Numbered from the stretch's first letter, positions 16,620 to 25,459 are shown. The stretch is DNA of 35,441 nt from an uncultured Anaerovibrio sp. (GCA_900768695.1 CAAGDY010000426.1:1-35441); one strand, 5' to 3'. Notes: generated from the letters alone by a model not told the origin. Made by a program: numbers and translations.

Positions 16620-18521
16620 TCAGAATCCCAGCAATCTGCCAACCTGATATACCAGCAGGGAAACGACCCATGCCAGCACAAACATATACACAGCCGCAAA
16701 GGCCATCCATTTCCAGCTGCTGGCCTCCTTCTTAATCGTACCCAGGGCGGTAACGCAAGGGGTGTAGAGCTGGGAGAATACCATGAAGGCCAGGGCGGAA
16801 AGCGGTGTAAAGGCAGTGCCCATGCCAGTCTGCATCATGGCCTCGGCAGTTTCGATAGCATCCTCTGCCTCGGCGGACACATCAGGCAGGCCATAAAGGA
16901 TACCAATGGTGGAAACCACGGACTCCTTGGCCAGAATGCCGGATACGGCGGCCGCACCAGCCTCCCAGGTACCAAAGCCGTGCCAGGTGAACAGCGCACC
17001 TACAGCGGCGCCGATGGAGGCCAGGAAGCTGTCACTCATATCCTCTACCATGCCCTCTCCGTTGAAGGCTCCCAGGAACCAGATGATAACACAGCCCACG
17101 AAGATAATCGTACCGGCCTTGACCAGATAGCCCTTGCCCTTGTCCCAGGTTTCCAAAAGAACCGTCTTCATATCAGGCATGCGGTATGGAGGCAGCTCCA
17201 ACAGGAAGGTGGAGTTTTCGTCCTTGAATGTGGTATTGGAAAGGAGCTTGGTAGACACGATGGCCATGACAACACCCACCACATACATGGCAAAAACCAC
17301 GTTGGCTGCATTATCCGGGAAGAACATGGCCGCAAAAAGCGCCATAATAGGCAGCTTTGCGCCGCAGGTCAAAAACGGGGCGGCCATAATGGACAGCATG
17401 CGGTCCTTTTCAGAATCCAGCGCCCTGGCACCCATAATGGAAGGAACGCCGCAGCCAAAGCCCATCATCAGCGGCATTACGCCCTTGCCGGTCAATCCGA
17501 CGCGGCGCATCACAGGGTCCATGACAAAAGCCACGCGGGCCATGTAGCCTGTGCCATCCAAAAAGCTGAGGCAGAAGAACAGGATGAAAATCAGCGGCAC
17601 AAAGGTGAGTACGGAGCCAACGCCGCCGATGATGCCATCCAGCACCAGCGACTGCATCCAGCCGGCTACCTCAAAGGACTCAAGCCCGGCGGTCACTACA
17701 TCCGTCACATCGCCGCCGATGAACTCCTCCAGCGCATAGGCCAGCGGCTGGCCAATCCATTCAAAGGTAATCTGGAATACGGCATACATGATAGCCAGGA
17801 AAGCAGGAATTGCCAGCACGCCGTTGGCCAGCACCTTGTCAATCTTCTCTGACACGCTGGTGCCTACGTTGGAAAACTCCACCACTTCCTTCAGAATCGA
17901 ATCTATAAAATCATAACGAAGCTCAATCAGGCGCTCCTGACGCACCTTTTCGTCCTGAACGCCGGCCTCAATCTCATGCACCCTCTCAATATGCGCCTGC
18001 AGTGCCTCGCTCGGGCCATAGCCATCCATGGAAATGGAGGTAAATACGTTCAGCATGTTCTTCAGGCTCTTGCCATCACGGGCGATGGTAAGCAGTACCG
18101 GATAGCCTAGAAAGGCCTCCAGCTTCTTGACATCAATCTTGACGCCGCGCTTTTCCGCCTCATCCTGCATATTCAAATCCACAATCAGGGGAATCCCCTG
18201 CTCCAAAAGCTGAAGTGTCAGGTAGAGATTGCGCTCGATGTTGGAGGAATCCACTACATCCACCACCAAATCGGTGTGAGTGGTCAGCAGGTAATCAATG
18301 ACAATCTTTTCCTCCGGGGAGCGGGCATTGATACTGTAGGTTCCCGGCAGGTCAACAATCATGATATCCTTGTCATTGTGGCGGACATAGCCTACCTTCT
18401 TATCAACGGTAACACCCGGCCAGTTGCCTATCTTCTGTCTTGCTCCCGTCAGCTCATTAAAAATTGTGGACTTACCTGTATTCGGATTGCCAGTAAGTGC
18501 AACGGACAAACTTGTACTCAT
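16620..18521 (-). CDS. feoB: Ferrous iron transporter FeoB
   Basis: GTP-gated Fe(II) importer of the inner membrane. It has 633 residues, shorter than the ~770 of E. coli but usual for this clade. The N-terminal G domain shows G1 GNPNTGKS (11-18), the switch around NWPGVTVDKK, G3 DLPGTYS and G4 NMQD. A helical spacer follows, then a membrane region with two Gate domains (for example GCGVPSIMGAR and LTCGAKLPIMALF) and the FeoB_C segment ending VYQVGRLLGF. It is 28 bp downstream of feoA under a Fur-type promoter. Confidence 0.96.
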   Translation of the reverse strand: MSTSLSVALTGNPNTGKSTIFNELTGARQKIGNWPGVTVDKKVGYVRHNDKDIMIVDLPGTYSINARSPEEKIVIDYLLTTHTDLVVDVVDSSNIERNLYLTLQLLEQGIPLIVDLNMQDEAEKRGVKIDVKKLEAFLGYPVLLTIARDGKSLKNMLNVFTSISMDGYGPSEALQAHIERVHEIEAGVQDEKVRQERLIELRYDFIDSILKEVVEFSNVGTSVSEKIDKVLANGVLAIPAFLAIMYAVFQITFEWIGQPLAYALEEFIGGDVTDVVTAGLESFEVAGWMQSLVLDGIIGGVGSVLTFVPLIFILFFCLSFLDGTGYMARVAFVMDPVMRRVGLTGKGVMPLMMGFGCGVPSIMGARALDSEKDRMLSIMAAPFLTCGAKLPIMALFAAMFFPDNAANVVFAMYVVGVVMAIVSTKLLSNTTFKDENSTFLLELPPYRMPDMKTVLLETWDKGKGYLVKAGTIIFVGCVIIWFLGAFNGEGMVEDMSDSFLASIGAAVGALFTWHGFGTWEAGAAAVSGILAKESVVSTIGILYGLPDVSAEAEDAIETAEAMMQTGMGTAFTPLSALAFMVFSQLYTPCVTALGTIKKEASSWKWMAFAAVYMFVLAWVVSLLVYQVGRLLGF

Positions 18522-18549
18522 TATATCAGAACTCCTTTCGCATTGACAG

Positions 18550-18771
18550 TCAAATCGCTGTTACCTGAATGTTGGCGGCATCCTTGCGGCGGATGGCCAG
18601 ATGGTAGGAGCGCAGTCCGATAGCCATCGGGTCGCCCAGCGGCGCACTGCGCAGTACGCTCACCTTCGTTCCCGGCAACAGCCCCATGGTCATCAGCCTT
18701 TCCTTCAATCCGGAATCAGCAATGCTATCTACTCTCAACACCATACCGGTCTTGCCATCTTTCAATGTCAT
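18550..18771 (-). CDS. feoA: Ferrous iron transport protein FeoA
   Basis: Small SH3-like cytoplasmic partner of FeoB. The ATG at 18771 is chosen because GGAGGG lies 6 bp upstream and the homology begins there (MTLKDGKTGMVLRV); the frame stays open upstream to 18843, but that part codes an AT-rich non-homologous stretch. The 73-residue protein has the family pattern RLMTMGLLPGTKVSVLRSAPLGDP and ends IRRKDAANIQVTAI. First gene of feoAB plus the Cys-rich gene. Confidence 0.93.
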   Translation of the reverse strand: MTLKDGKTGMVLRVDSIADSGLKERLMTMGLLPGTKVSVLRSAPLGDPMAIGLRSYHLAIRRKDAANIQVTAI

Positions 18772-18850
18772 GATTATCCCTCCAATGAACAGAATATAAT
18801 GATAAAACATCTTAATAAAAATAATAACAATTCTCAAAAACACCTATATT

Positions 18851-18879
18851 ATGATAATATTTATCACTATCATTGTCAA
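18851..18879 (-). promoter_or_regulatory. feo promoter with overlapping Fur box
   Basis: Minus strand: -35 TTGACA (18874-18879), 17-bp spacer, -10 TATCAT (18851-18856). The 15-bp inverted repeat TGATAATATTTATCA (18852-18866) covers the -10 and half the spacer. It is a one-mismatch 7-1-7 Fur box, so iron repression is expected. Confidence 0.85.
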
Positions 18880-18912
18880 GAATTACTGATAATTTTTTTC
18901 AACTTTAAAAAC

Positions 18913-18962
18913 AAAAAATCAGGACTGCTGTGGAGATTTTCTCCCCGACAGCAATCCTGATT
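18913..18962 (-). terminator. Rho-independent terminator after the glcF-like gene
   Basis: Minus strand: a 15-bp stem (18948-18962 with 18917-18931, one wobble) closes a short GC-containing inner region and is followed by six T. It is about 45 bp after the gene's stop codon. Confidence 0.9.
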
Positions 18963-19004
18963 GCCATGTCCGATGATAAATATGACTAATATGTACTGTA
19001 TGTA

Positions 19005-20307
19005 CTAGGCTCTGCCCTTCTTATAAGCCTCCGCCAAAAGCTGGACAGGATGGTATGCCACCTGCGGCAAATGGTTCTGCACGATGCCGTCAGTTATGTG
19101 CATGCGACAGCTTGGGCAGCTGGCGCAGACATAATCGGCACGGGTGGCCTCGATGTTCCGGCATTTGCGGTCATTAATCTGCCGCGACAGCTCATAGTGG
19201 GACATGCAGAAGGAGCCGCCGGAGCCACAACAGCGGTCATGCTCCTAAGCTCAGCCCCGGAATGGACTTCAATATCTGACGTGGCTGTGCCGTCACCTTG
19301 ATGCCGCGTACCATGTGGCATGGGTCGTGCATGGTCACGGTCTTGTTGAGCCTGCCAAGATTGTCCGTCCGATAGCCGGTTTCCACCAGGAACTGGCTGA
19401 TTTCGCGCACCTTGTCCGACAATTTCTGTGCCCGTGCCTGCCACTCCGGCTCATCCTTCAGCCACTTCGGATAATCCTTCAGCGCCTCCACGCAGGAGCC
19501 GCAGGAGCCAACAATGTAGTCAGCCTCACAGCTCTCAAACACCTCGATGTTGTGCTTGGCCATTTCATTGGCCAAGTCGAAGCATCCGGCCACATGGACA
19601 GGCGTGCCACAGCAATGCTGCCTGCCCGGCAGTACAACCTCGTTGCCGTTTTCCTTCAGCACCTCGATGGTTGCCCGGCCAATGTCGGTGTACATAAAAT
19701 TGATGGTACAGCCGGTGAAGAATGCCACCCTGCGCCTGGCGCCGTCAACCTTGATAACCTCCGGGAACTCGCTCCTCAGAGGTGTGGATGCCAGTGGTGC
19801 CGTAGCCCGGTTCGGGTCCATTCCCGGCACAGGGAAGCGGGAATATACGGCGTTCTTGTCCGGAATATCCTTGAAGGTCAGCCAGCCAAACATGCCGCCC
19901 ATGCGCAGGGCCGCGTTGAACAGGGGACGGTTGCTGAGCAGCTTGAACACCTTGCTTTTGACAGGGTGCAGTCCCCTCGCCTTCACAGCCGCATTGCGCC
20001 CCCGCAGGATGAGATCATCCGCCTTGACGCCGCACGGGCAGTTGGCCGAGCAGGTCTTGCAGTTCAGGCACATCCCCATGATGCTGTCAAATTCCTCGCT
20101 GATGGGCAGTCTGCCGCTCAACACCGCCTGCATCAGGGAAAGCTTGCCCCTCGCCACGGAGAATTCCTTGCGGGTTTCGCGGTAAATCGGACAGCCTGCC
20201 TGACAGTTGCCGCATTTCATGCAGTTGGCCAGTGCGTCATCAATATCCTTCAGCAGAGTGGTGTCCTGGCTGTTCATTGCCTCTGCCGTCAACTTGTTTT
20301 CAGCCAT
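19005..20307 (-). pseudogene. GlcF-like (Fe-S) oxidoreductase subunit, split by a +1 frameshift
   Basis: Iron-sulfur partner of the GlcD-like flavoprotein, passing electrons from a 2-hydroxyacid to an acceptor. The start ATG at 20307 follows AGGAGAG and lies 2 bp after the glcD stop. Two [4Fe-4S] motifs are near the N terminus, CMKCGNCQAGCP and CLNCKTCSANCP, followed by CCG-domain motifs: CCGTPVHVAG, CGSCVEAL and HDPCHMVRG. The first frame stops after GLSLGA at about 19237. The second frame carries on with EHDRCCGSGGSFC and CASCPSC to 19005. Dropping one base at the CC of 19244-19245 restores a 433-residue protein. As written, the last CCG motif is lost, so the product would be inactive unless this is a sequence error. 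Confidence 0.87.
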
Positions 20308-20309
20308 AA

Positions 20310-21684
20310 TCAACACTCTCCTAACAGCTTGCCTGGATTAAGAATCAGATTCGGGTCAAGGGCGCGCTTGATAGCCTTCATGGCATTCATGCCCTCCTTG
20401 CCGTGCTGCTGTTCCATCCACGGCAGCTTGCCCGGGCCGATGCCATGCTCGCCAGACAGGGTGCCGCCCAGAGCCAGCGCCCCATTGAAAATATCGTCCA
20501 TGGCGTCATGCACACGCTTCATTTCCTCCTCATCCCGCAAATCGCATACGATGGTCGGATGCATGTTGCCGTCACCGGCATGGCCGAAGGTGCCGATAGT
20601 CACATTATGGTCCTTGGAGGCCTTGGTTACAATCCGCAAAAAGTCAGGAATCTTGCTTCTCGGAATGGTCGCATCCTCCACGAAGGTGGTAGGGCGCAGC
20701 TTGGCAAGGCACGGCAGGGCCATGCGGCGTGCCGTCCAGAGCTGTTCCTTGTGCTCGGCGGACTTTGCCAGCGTCACCTCGCGGGCATTGTTGGCCTTCA
20801 GCACCTCCAGCACCTTTGCCTTCTCGTCCTCGACCACGACAGGATTGCCATCCACCTCAATCAGCAGGATGGCGTCTGCATCCACCGGCAGGCCCACATG
20901 GGTAAAGTCCTCTACCGTGCGGATAGTGGCATTGTCCAGAATCTCCAGCGTGGCAGGTATAATCTTGGCCGCAATGATGCCGGACACGGCCTTGCCTGCA
21001 TCGTCAATGGAGTCAAAGACGGCAATCATGCTCTTGGTGGCCTCCGGAGCAGGCACCAGCTTCAAAAGAGCCTTGGTAACGATGCCCAGGGTTCCCTCGG
21101 AGCCGGTAAAGAGCTTGGTCATATCGTAGCCGGACACATCCTTGACGTTCTTGCCGCCGGTGTGGATAATATCGCCGTTGGCAAGCACTACCTCCAGCCC
21201 CTGCACGTAGTTCTTCGTAATGCCGTATTTCAGGCCGCGAAGCCCCCCCGGAATTCTCCGCAATGGTCCCGCCCAGGCTGGCAGTCTTGACGGTGCCCGG
21301 GTCAGGCGGATAAATCAGGCCGAACCGGGCGATATGGTCGTTGATATCCTGCACGATAACGCCTACCTCCACCTCGACAATCAGGTTCTCCAAATCCACA
21401 TCAACAATCTTGTCAAAGCGGAGCATCAGAAGCACGATACCGCCCTTCAGAGGTGCGGTTCCGGCAGACAGGTTGGTGCCGGAGCCGCGCGGATACACAG
21501 GAATTCTGTGTTCATTGGCGAATTTCATGACCGCCGAAACCTCCTGCACCGTCCCCGGCGACACTACCACATCGGGCATATAAGAATGTCCCGGAGTTGC
21601 GTCGTAGGAATACTCATACAGCGCCTCCGGCGAATAGAGAACATTCTCCTTTCCCACAATTCCTTCCATTGCCCCGATAAACAA
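20310..21684 (-). pseudogene. GlcD-like FAD-linked oxidase (glycolate/lactate dehydrogenase subunit), split by a +1 frameshift
   Basis: FAD-binding PCMH-type flavoprotein oxidising a 2-hydroxyacid such as D-lactate or glycolate. The start is TTG at 21684 (or ATG at 21669), 23 bp after the reductase gene. The N-terminal part has PRGSGTNLSAG and PPDPGTVKTASLGG for FAD binding. The frame then goes wrong after AENSGG in a C7 run (21243-21249, G7 in the coding strand). Deleting one base gives AENSGGLRGLKYG and joins the rest: KDVSGYDMTKLFTGSEGTLG, GHAGDGNMHP, GEHGIGPGK and the C-terminal LDPNLILNPGK, for 457 residues, the usual family length. Every other family motif is intact, so the break is recent or artefactual. 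Confidence 0.88.
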
Positions 21685-21707
21685 TCTGCCCCGGAACCGG
21701 CCGCAGG

Positions 21708-23240
21708 TCAGATATACCTGGAAGCAACCTCTTCAACCCCTTCAGGCTGCTCCTTTATCCACTCTGCAAAGCTCTTGCCGCTCTCTGCCACCTTTTTGCC
21801 CAGCTCCACCAGAAAATCAGGTACCTCGGTTTCAAGGATAACCCCCGCTTCCTTGCCGAATACCTCCTGTCCCTGGGCATCACAGCCATTGAGATAGAGC
21901 AGCCATGCTGACTGCTTGTCCTTGACAGCTCCCCGGAAGCCCATAGGAACAACCTGCGGCGTAGCGCAGGAGCCTGGACAGCCGGAAATGTGGATTGGCG
22001 GCAGGGCACCGTCCGGAATCCCCGCCTTCTGCACTGCCTCTGCACAGCTTTTCAGCAGTGCCTGGGAATCGCGCACGCCCTGCTGGCAGATGGAGCCGCC
22101 GATGCAGGCAGATGCCATCTCAAAAAGGCTGGTGGCGCTGTCACCGGCCGTCAGCTCTATCAGCCTCTGTGCCTCACCGGCCGTCAGGTTGACGATATAG
22201 GCGGTTTCATCCGGTGCCAGGCGGATTTCCGCCCCCTCAATCTCCTGCAGGGCGTCACTTACCTTGCAGAATACCTCCGGTGACGGGCATCCCCCCAGCG
22301 GGTGCCATACCACGCTGTACAGTCCCGGCTGCTTCTGGGCAATCGCCCTGCGGTTCTCAATGGTACCCTCGCCCTTCCTGGCGATTTCCTCCGGCTTGAT
22401 TTCAAAGGCAAAGTCATCCGTTCCCTCAACCTCTGCCAGCTTCTCCTGAAAAGCGGCACAATACTTCTCCGCACCGCCCAGGGCTTCCTGCATATAGCGG
22501 CTCCTGGCCCTGGCGCGGTTCTCATAGTTGCCGTAGGTACGGAACATCACCCACATGGCGCGGACGTATTTCAGGATATCCTTTGGCTCCACAGCCTCGC
22601 CGACCTTTACGCCCACCTTCGGATTCGGACCGATGCCGCCGGCGCTGTACACATCAAACCTGCCATCAGGACGCGCCACAAAGCCCAAATCGCGCATGGT
22701 GGCATGGGACTGGTTCTTTGGGGAGCTGGAGAAGCCGATTTTGTACTTTCGCGGCATTTTTTCCGCGTTGATAAACTGCATGGCATACTGGCCTACTGCC
22801 TCCGCATAAGGCATGACATTGAAATATTCCTCCGCATCAATGCCGGAAAGAGGCGAGCAGGTGGTGTTGCGCGGAAAATCGCCGCCACCGCCAACGGTGA
22901 CGATGCCCACCTGCAGGGCGTCCTCCATAATCCTGCATACCGGCTCCAGCGCCAGGTTGTGCAGCTGCACCGTCTGACAGGTGGTAAACTTGATTTTGTC
23001 TACAGCGTATTTGCGCACGGACTCCGCAATAAAGGCCATCTTCTCCCTGGTCAGACGGCCGGCCGGCATCCTGAGCCGCAACATGCTCTTCGGCTCATCA
23101 CCCTTCTGGGCATAACTGCCGAACTTGCCGGAAATCCCCTTGTATTCGGCACGCTTCAGCTCACCGGCGTAATACTTTCTGGCGGCTTCCTGAAAAACCT
23201 TCATATCCTCTTTCCATGCTTCTGCGGGAATCATCTTCAT
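21708..23240 (-). CDS. Siroheme sulfite/nitrite reductase (NirA/SiR family)
   Basis: Six-electron reduction of sulfite to sulfide or nitrite to ammonia using siroheme coupled to [4Fe-4S]. The ATG at 23240 is preferred (AGAGGTG about 8 bp upstream; homology starts at MKMIPAEAW), giving 510 residues; the frame is open to 23288. It has two ferredoxin-like half domains (RMPAGRLT; GDSATSLFE), the siroheme-binding region GGGGDFPRNTTCSPLSG, and the four cluster cysteines as C-x5-C (ACIGGSIC, C379/C385) and C-x3-C (GCPGSC, C421/C425). The sequence alone does not tell sulfite from nitrite. The neighbouring yeiH and a YeiE-like regulator favour sulfite. It is the first gene of an operon with the GlcD- and GlcF-like subunits. 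Confidence 0.88.
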   Translation of the reverse strand: MKMIPAEAWKEDMKVFQEAARKYYAGELKRAEYKGISGKFGSYAQKGDEPKSMLRLRMPAGRLTREKMAFIAESVRKYAVDKIKFTTCQTVQLHNLALEPVCRIMEDALQVGIVTVGGGGDFPRNTTCSPLSGIDAEEYFNVMPYAEAVGQYAMQFINAEKMPRKYKIGFSSSPKNQSHATMRDLGFVARPDGRFDVYSAGGIGPNPKVGVKVGEAVEPKDILKYVRAMWVMFRTYGNYENRARARSRYMQEALGGAEKYCAAFQEKLAEVEGTDDFAFEIKPEEIARKGEGTIENRRAIAQKQPGLYSVVWHPLGGCPSPEVFCKVSDALQEIEGAEIRLAPDETAYIVNLTAGEAQRLIELTAGDSATSLFEMASACIGGSICQQGVRDSQALLKSCAEAVQKAGIPDGALPPIHISGCPGSCATPQVVPMGFRGAVKDKQSAWLLYLNGCDAQGQEVFGKEAGVILETEVPDFLVELGKKVAESGKSFAEWIKEQPEGVEEVASRYI

Positions 23241-23325
23241 ATACAAGCACCTCTCAAAAACAACAATACACAGATTGTCCCGCCACACGGCTTTCCTGGG
23301 CCTGTGCGCGGGATGAATTCAACAG

Positions 23326-23348
23326 GAATACAGAATTTTTCTGTATTC
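23326..23348. promoter_or_regulatory. Perfect 10-bp inverted repeat in the reductase leader (candidate operator)
   Basis: GAATACAGAA (23326-23335) and TTCTGTATTC (23339-23348) flank 3 nt. It lies at the predicted transcription start of the reductase operon, so it could be an operator or a 5' UTR hairpin. No regulator family is recognised from the sequence. Confidence 0.6.
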
Positions 23349-23351
23349 ACA

Positions 23352-23379
23352 ACTATACTATGATACTTATTCGCCACAA
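23352..23379 (-). promoter_or_regulatory. Putative promoter of the reductase-glcDF operon
   Basis: Minus strand -35 TTGTGG (23374-23379), 16-bp spacer, -10 TATAGT (23352-23357), just upstream of the inverted repeat. Confidence 0.55.
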
Positions 23380-23383
23380 AATG

Positions 23384-23414
23384 AAAAATCCCTGCTTAGC
23401 ACAGGGATTTTTTT
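23384..23414. terminator. Bidirectional terminator after yeiH
   Basis: AAAATCCCTG (23385-23394) and CAGGGATTTT (23402-23411) around a 7-nt loop, with T-runs on both strands. It separates yeiH from the reductase promoter. Confidence 0.85.
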
Positions 23415-23430
23415 ATATTTGTCATCTAAT

Positions 23431-24411
23431 TTACATAATGCCCACAATATGCTGAACAATCAGGGAAACAACTGCTACGGCAATCCAACAGCACAGACCC
23501 AGGGCAATCGGGCGCACACCGTTCCTGATGAGTGACATGAGGTTGGTGTTCAGGCCGATGGCCGCCATGGACCAGACAATGCAGAACTTGCCAAAGTCAC
23601 CCAGGCCCTTGCTCAGCTCGGACGGCAGGATACCGCTGGTATTGACAATGGAAGCTACCACGAACCAGAGGATAAAGAAAGGAAAAATCCGTTTCAGCTC
23701 AAAGCCCTGTCCCTCCGCCTTGGCCTTTTTTGCCGTCAGCACGGCAAAGAACAGGCACACCGGCACAATCATCAGGGCGCGCGTCAGCTTGACAATGGTG
23801 GCATAGCTTCCGGCCGCCTCGCTGTAGGAGTAGCCAGCCGCCACTACCGAGGAAGTATCATTGATGGCCGTGCCTGCCCACATACCAAAGCCAAAATCAG
23901 ACATGCCGATTACATGCCCCAGAAAAGGGAAAATGAACACGGCCAGAATGTTGAACAGGAAAATCGTAGAGATAGAAAATACGATATCCTTGTCCTTGGC
24001 TCCGATAACAGGAGCCAGGGCGGCAATGGCAGAGCCGCCGCAGATGGAGGTTCCGGCGCCTATCAGCGTCTTTGTATCCTCCGGCAGCTTCAGCAGCTTT
24101 CCTACCCACCAGGCAACAGCAAAGGAAGTCAGCAGGGTGAAAATCATCACATACAGGGACTGGGAGCCTACCTCCAGCACATTGAACAGATTCATTTCAA
24201 AGCCCAGCAGAATTATGGAATACTGCAGAATCTTCTTGCCGGTAAAATTGATGCCTGCGTTAAAGGCCTCCGACCGCGGAATAAAAGCACAGATAATTCC
24301 CAGCAGGATACCGAAAACCGGCCCTCCGATAATCGGGTACAGCTTTCCCAGATACGCCGCCGGAACAGCCAGCACCAGCGCGTACAAAATACCTTTCCAA
24401 AGCTCTTTCAT
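23431..24411 (-). CDS. yeiH: YeiH family membrane protein (putative sulfate/sulfite exporter)
   Basis: Polytopic inner-membrane protein of the YeiH family (conserved hypothetical 698). It has 326 residues with about nine or ten hydrophobic segments; conserved stretches include GGPVFGILLG, GAGTSICGGSAIAA, GTAINDTSSVVAAGY and KLTRALMIVP. The family is annotated as a putative sulfate exporter and often sits beside a LysR gene. Here a LysR gene is divergent and a siroheme reductase operon lies just downstream, which supports a job in sulfite or sulfur-oxyanion handling. Substrate is inferred, not shown. Confidence 0.88.
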   Translation of the reverse strand: MKELWKGILYALVLAVPAAYLGKLYPIIGGPVFGILLGIICAFIPRSEAFNAGINFTGKKILQYSIILLGFEMNLFNVLEVGSQSLYVMIFTLLTSFAVAWWVGKLLKLPEDTKTLIGAGTSICGGSAIAALAPVIGAKDKDIVFSISTIFLFNILAVFIFPFLGHVIGMSDFGFGMWAGTAINDTSSVVAAGYSYSEAAGSYATIVKLTRALMIVPVCLFFAVLTAKKAKAEGQGFELKRIFPFFILWFVVASIVNTSGILPSELSKGLGDFGKFCIVWSMAAIGLNTNLMSLIRNGVRPIALGLCCWIAVAVVSLIVQHIVGIM

Positions 24412-24475
24412 ACATCATACCTCCATTTACATTACAGGCGGCCTCCCACGACAGCCCTTTCCAATCTCTGCCTCT

Positions 24476-24504
24476 ATTGTACTCCGCCGCTTTATATATG
24501 TAAA
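24476..24504 (-). promoter_or_regulatory. yeiH promoter
   Basis: Minus strand -35 TTTACA (24499-24504), 17-bp spacer, -10 TACAAT (24476-24481), about 65 bp upstream of the yeiH ATG. Confidence 0.72.
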
Positions 24505-24526
24505 ATACTATGATATAATAATTTTA

Positions 24527-24542
24527 ATAGGTATTTACCTAT
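24527..24542. promoter_or_regulatory. Palindromic candidate LysR-regulator site
   Basis: ATAGGTA and TACCTAT around TT. It is centred about 65 bp upstream of the predicted yeiH start point, the usual place of a LysR-type recognition site, and about 50 bp before the divergent lysR ATG, so it could serve both autoregulation and yeiH activation. Confidence 0.6.
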
Positions 24543-24582
24543 ATATGGATTATAACAATAATCATAAGGAGGTACACAGTCT

Positions 24583-25452
24583 ATGACACTGCGCCATTTT
24601 CAGATATTTATAGCCGTCTGCGACGAAGGGGGCATGACCCAGGCGGCACAGGTACTGCATATTTCCCAGCCCTCCATCAGCCAGGCGGTCAGGGAAATGG
24701 AAACCCACTACCGCGTCATGCTCTTTGAGCGGCTGGGCAAAAAGCTCTTTCTCACTGCCGCGGGACAGGAGCTGCTGCACTACGCCCGGCATATCATTTC
24801 CCTCAATGCCAGAACGGAGAAAACCCTGCGGAGCTTTGCCGGTGCCTCCCCCATCCGGCTGGGAGCCACCCTGTCCATCGGGGAAAGCATCTTTATCGAC
24901 CTGCTGGCCCAACTAAAAAAAGCGATGCCGGAGCAGGAAATCTATTCCCGCATCCATAACACCGCTTCATTGGAATCCGCCCTGCTGCGTGATGAGCTGG
25001 ACGCCGCCCTGGTGGAGGGCAGTATCACCTCGGAATATCTCACACAGCTGCCATTTCTTGAGGACGAGCTTATTTTTATTATTGCGCCACAGCTGTTGCC
25101 GCCTGACGGCTTTACAAGGGACAGCCTTCTACAGCTCCCATTTATCCTGCGTGAGGAGGGCAGTGGTACCCGCACCCTCTTTGAGCATGTCATGAACCAA
25201 CAGCACCTGAAATGCCGCGCCATCGGCTCCTACAACAACACCGCCAGCATCAGGCAGGCAGTAGCGGCAGGCCTTGGCGTCAGCGCCATTTCCCGCCGCC
25301 TGGCGGCCGCTGATATAGATGCCGGGCGCCTTGCCACCTTTACCATGCCGTCTGTCACCTTCAAGCGCAGTTTTCGCATCGTGTACCACAAAAACAAATA
25401 CCTCACCCGCGGGCTCAAGGCTTTTGTCAGGCTGTGCCAGGATTATGCGTGA
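24583..25452 (+). CDS. LysR family transcriptional regulator (YeiE-like)
   Basis: 289 residues. The N-terminal winged helix-turn-helix (about 1-60) reads MTLRHFQIFIAVCDEGGMTQ onward, with ISQPSISQAVREME and the wing LFERLGKKLFLTAAG. A linker helix and a two-lobed effector domain follow (LGATLSIGESIFIDLL; REEGSGTRTLFEHVM; GLGVSAISRRL). AAGGAGGT precedes the ATG. The gene is divergent from yeiH, the same arrangement as E. coli yeiE-yeiH, so regulation of yeiH and perhaps the reductase operon is likely. The effector (sulfite?) is inferred from context only. Confidence 0.88.
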   Translation: MTLRHFQIFIAVCDEGGMTQAAQVLHISQPSISQAVREMETHYRVMLFERLGKKLFLTAAGQELLHYARHIISLNARTEKTLRSFAGASPIRLGATLSIGESIFIDLLAQLKKAMPEQEIYSRIHNTASLESALLRDELDAALVEGSITSEYLTQLPFLEDELIFIIAPQLLPPDGFTRDSLLQLPFILREEGSGTRTLFEHVMNQQHLKCRAIGSYNNTASIRQAVAAGLGVSAISRRLAAADIDAGRLATFTMPSVTFKRSFRIVYHKNKYLTRGLKAFVRLCQDYA

Positions 25453-25459
25453 CATGGCC

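Noticed and set aside
19315..21129. 604-codon plus-strand ORF opposite the glcD/glcF-like genes
   Set aside because: The minus strand carries clear GlcD and GlcF motifs, and the plus ORF has none. Its length reflects high GC and codon bias.
22302..23363. 353-codon plus-strand ORF opposite the siroheme reductase
   Set aside because: The reductase has all four cluster cysteines on the minus strand; the plus ORF is antisense without recognisable domain.
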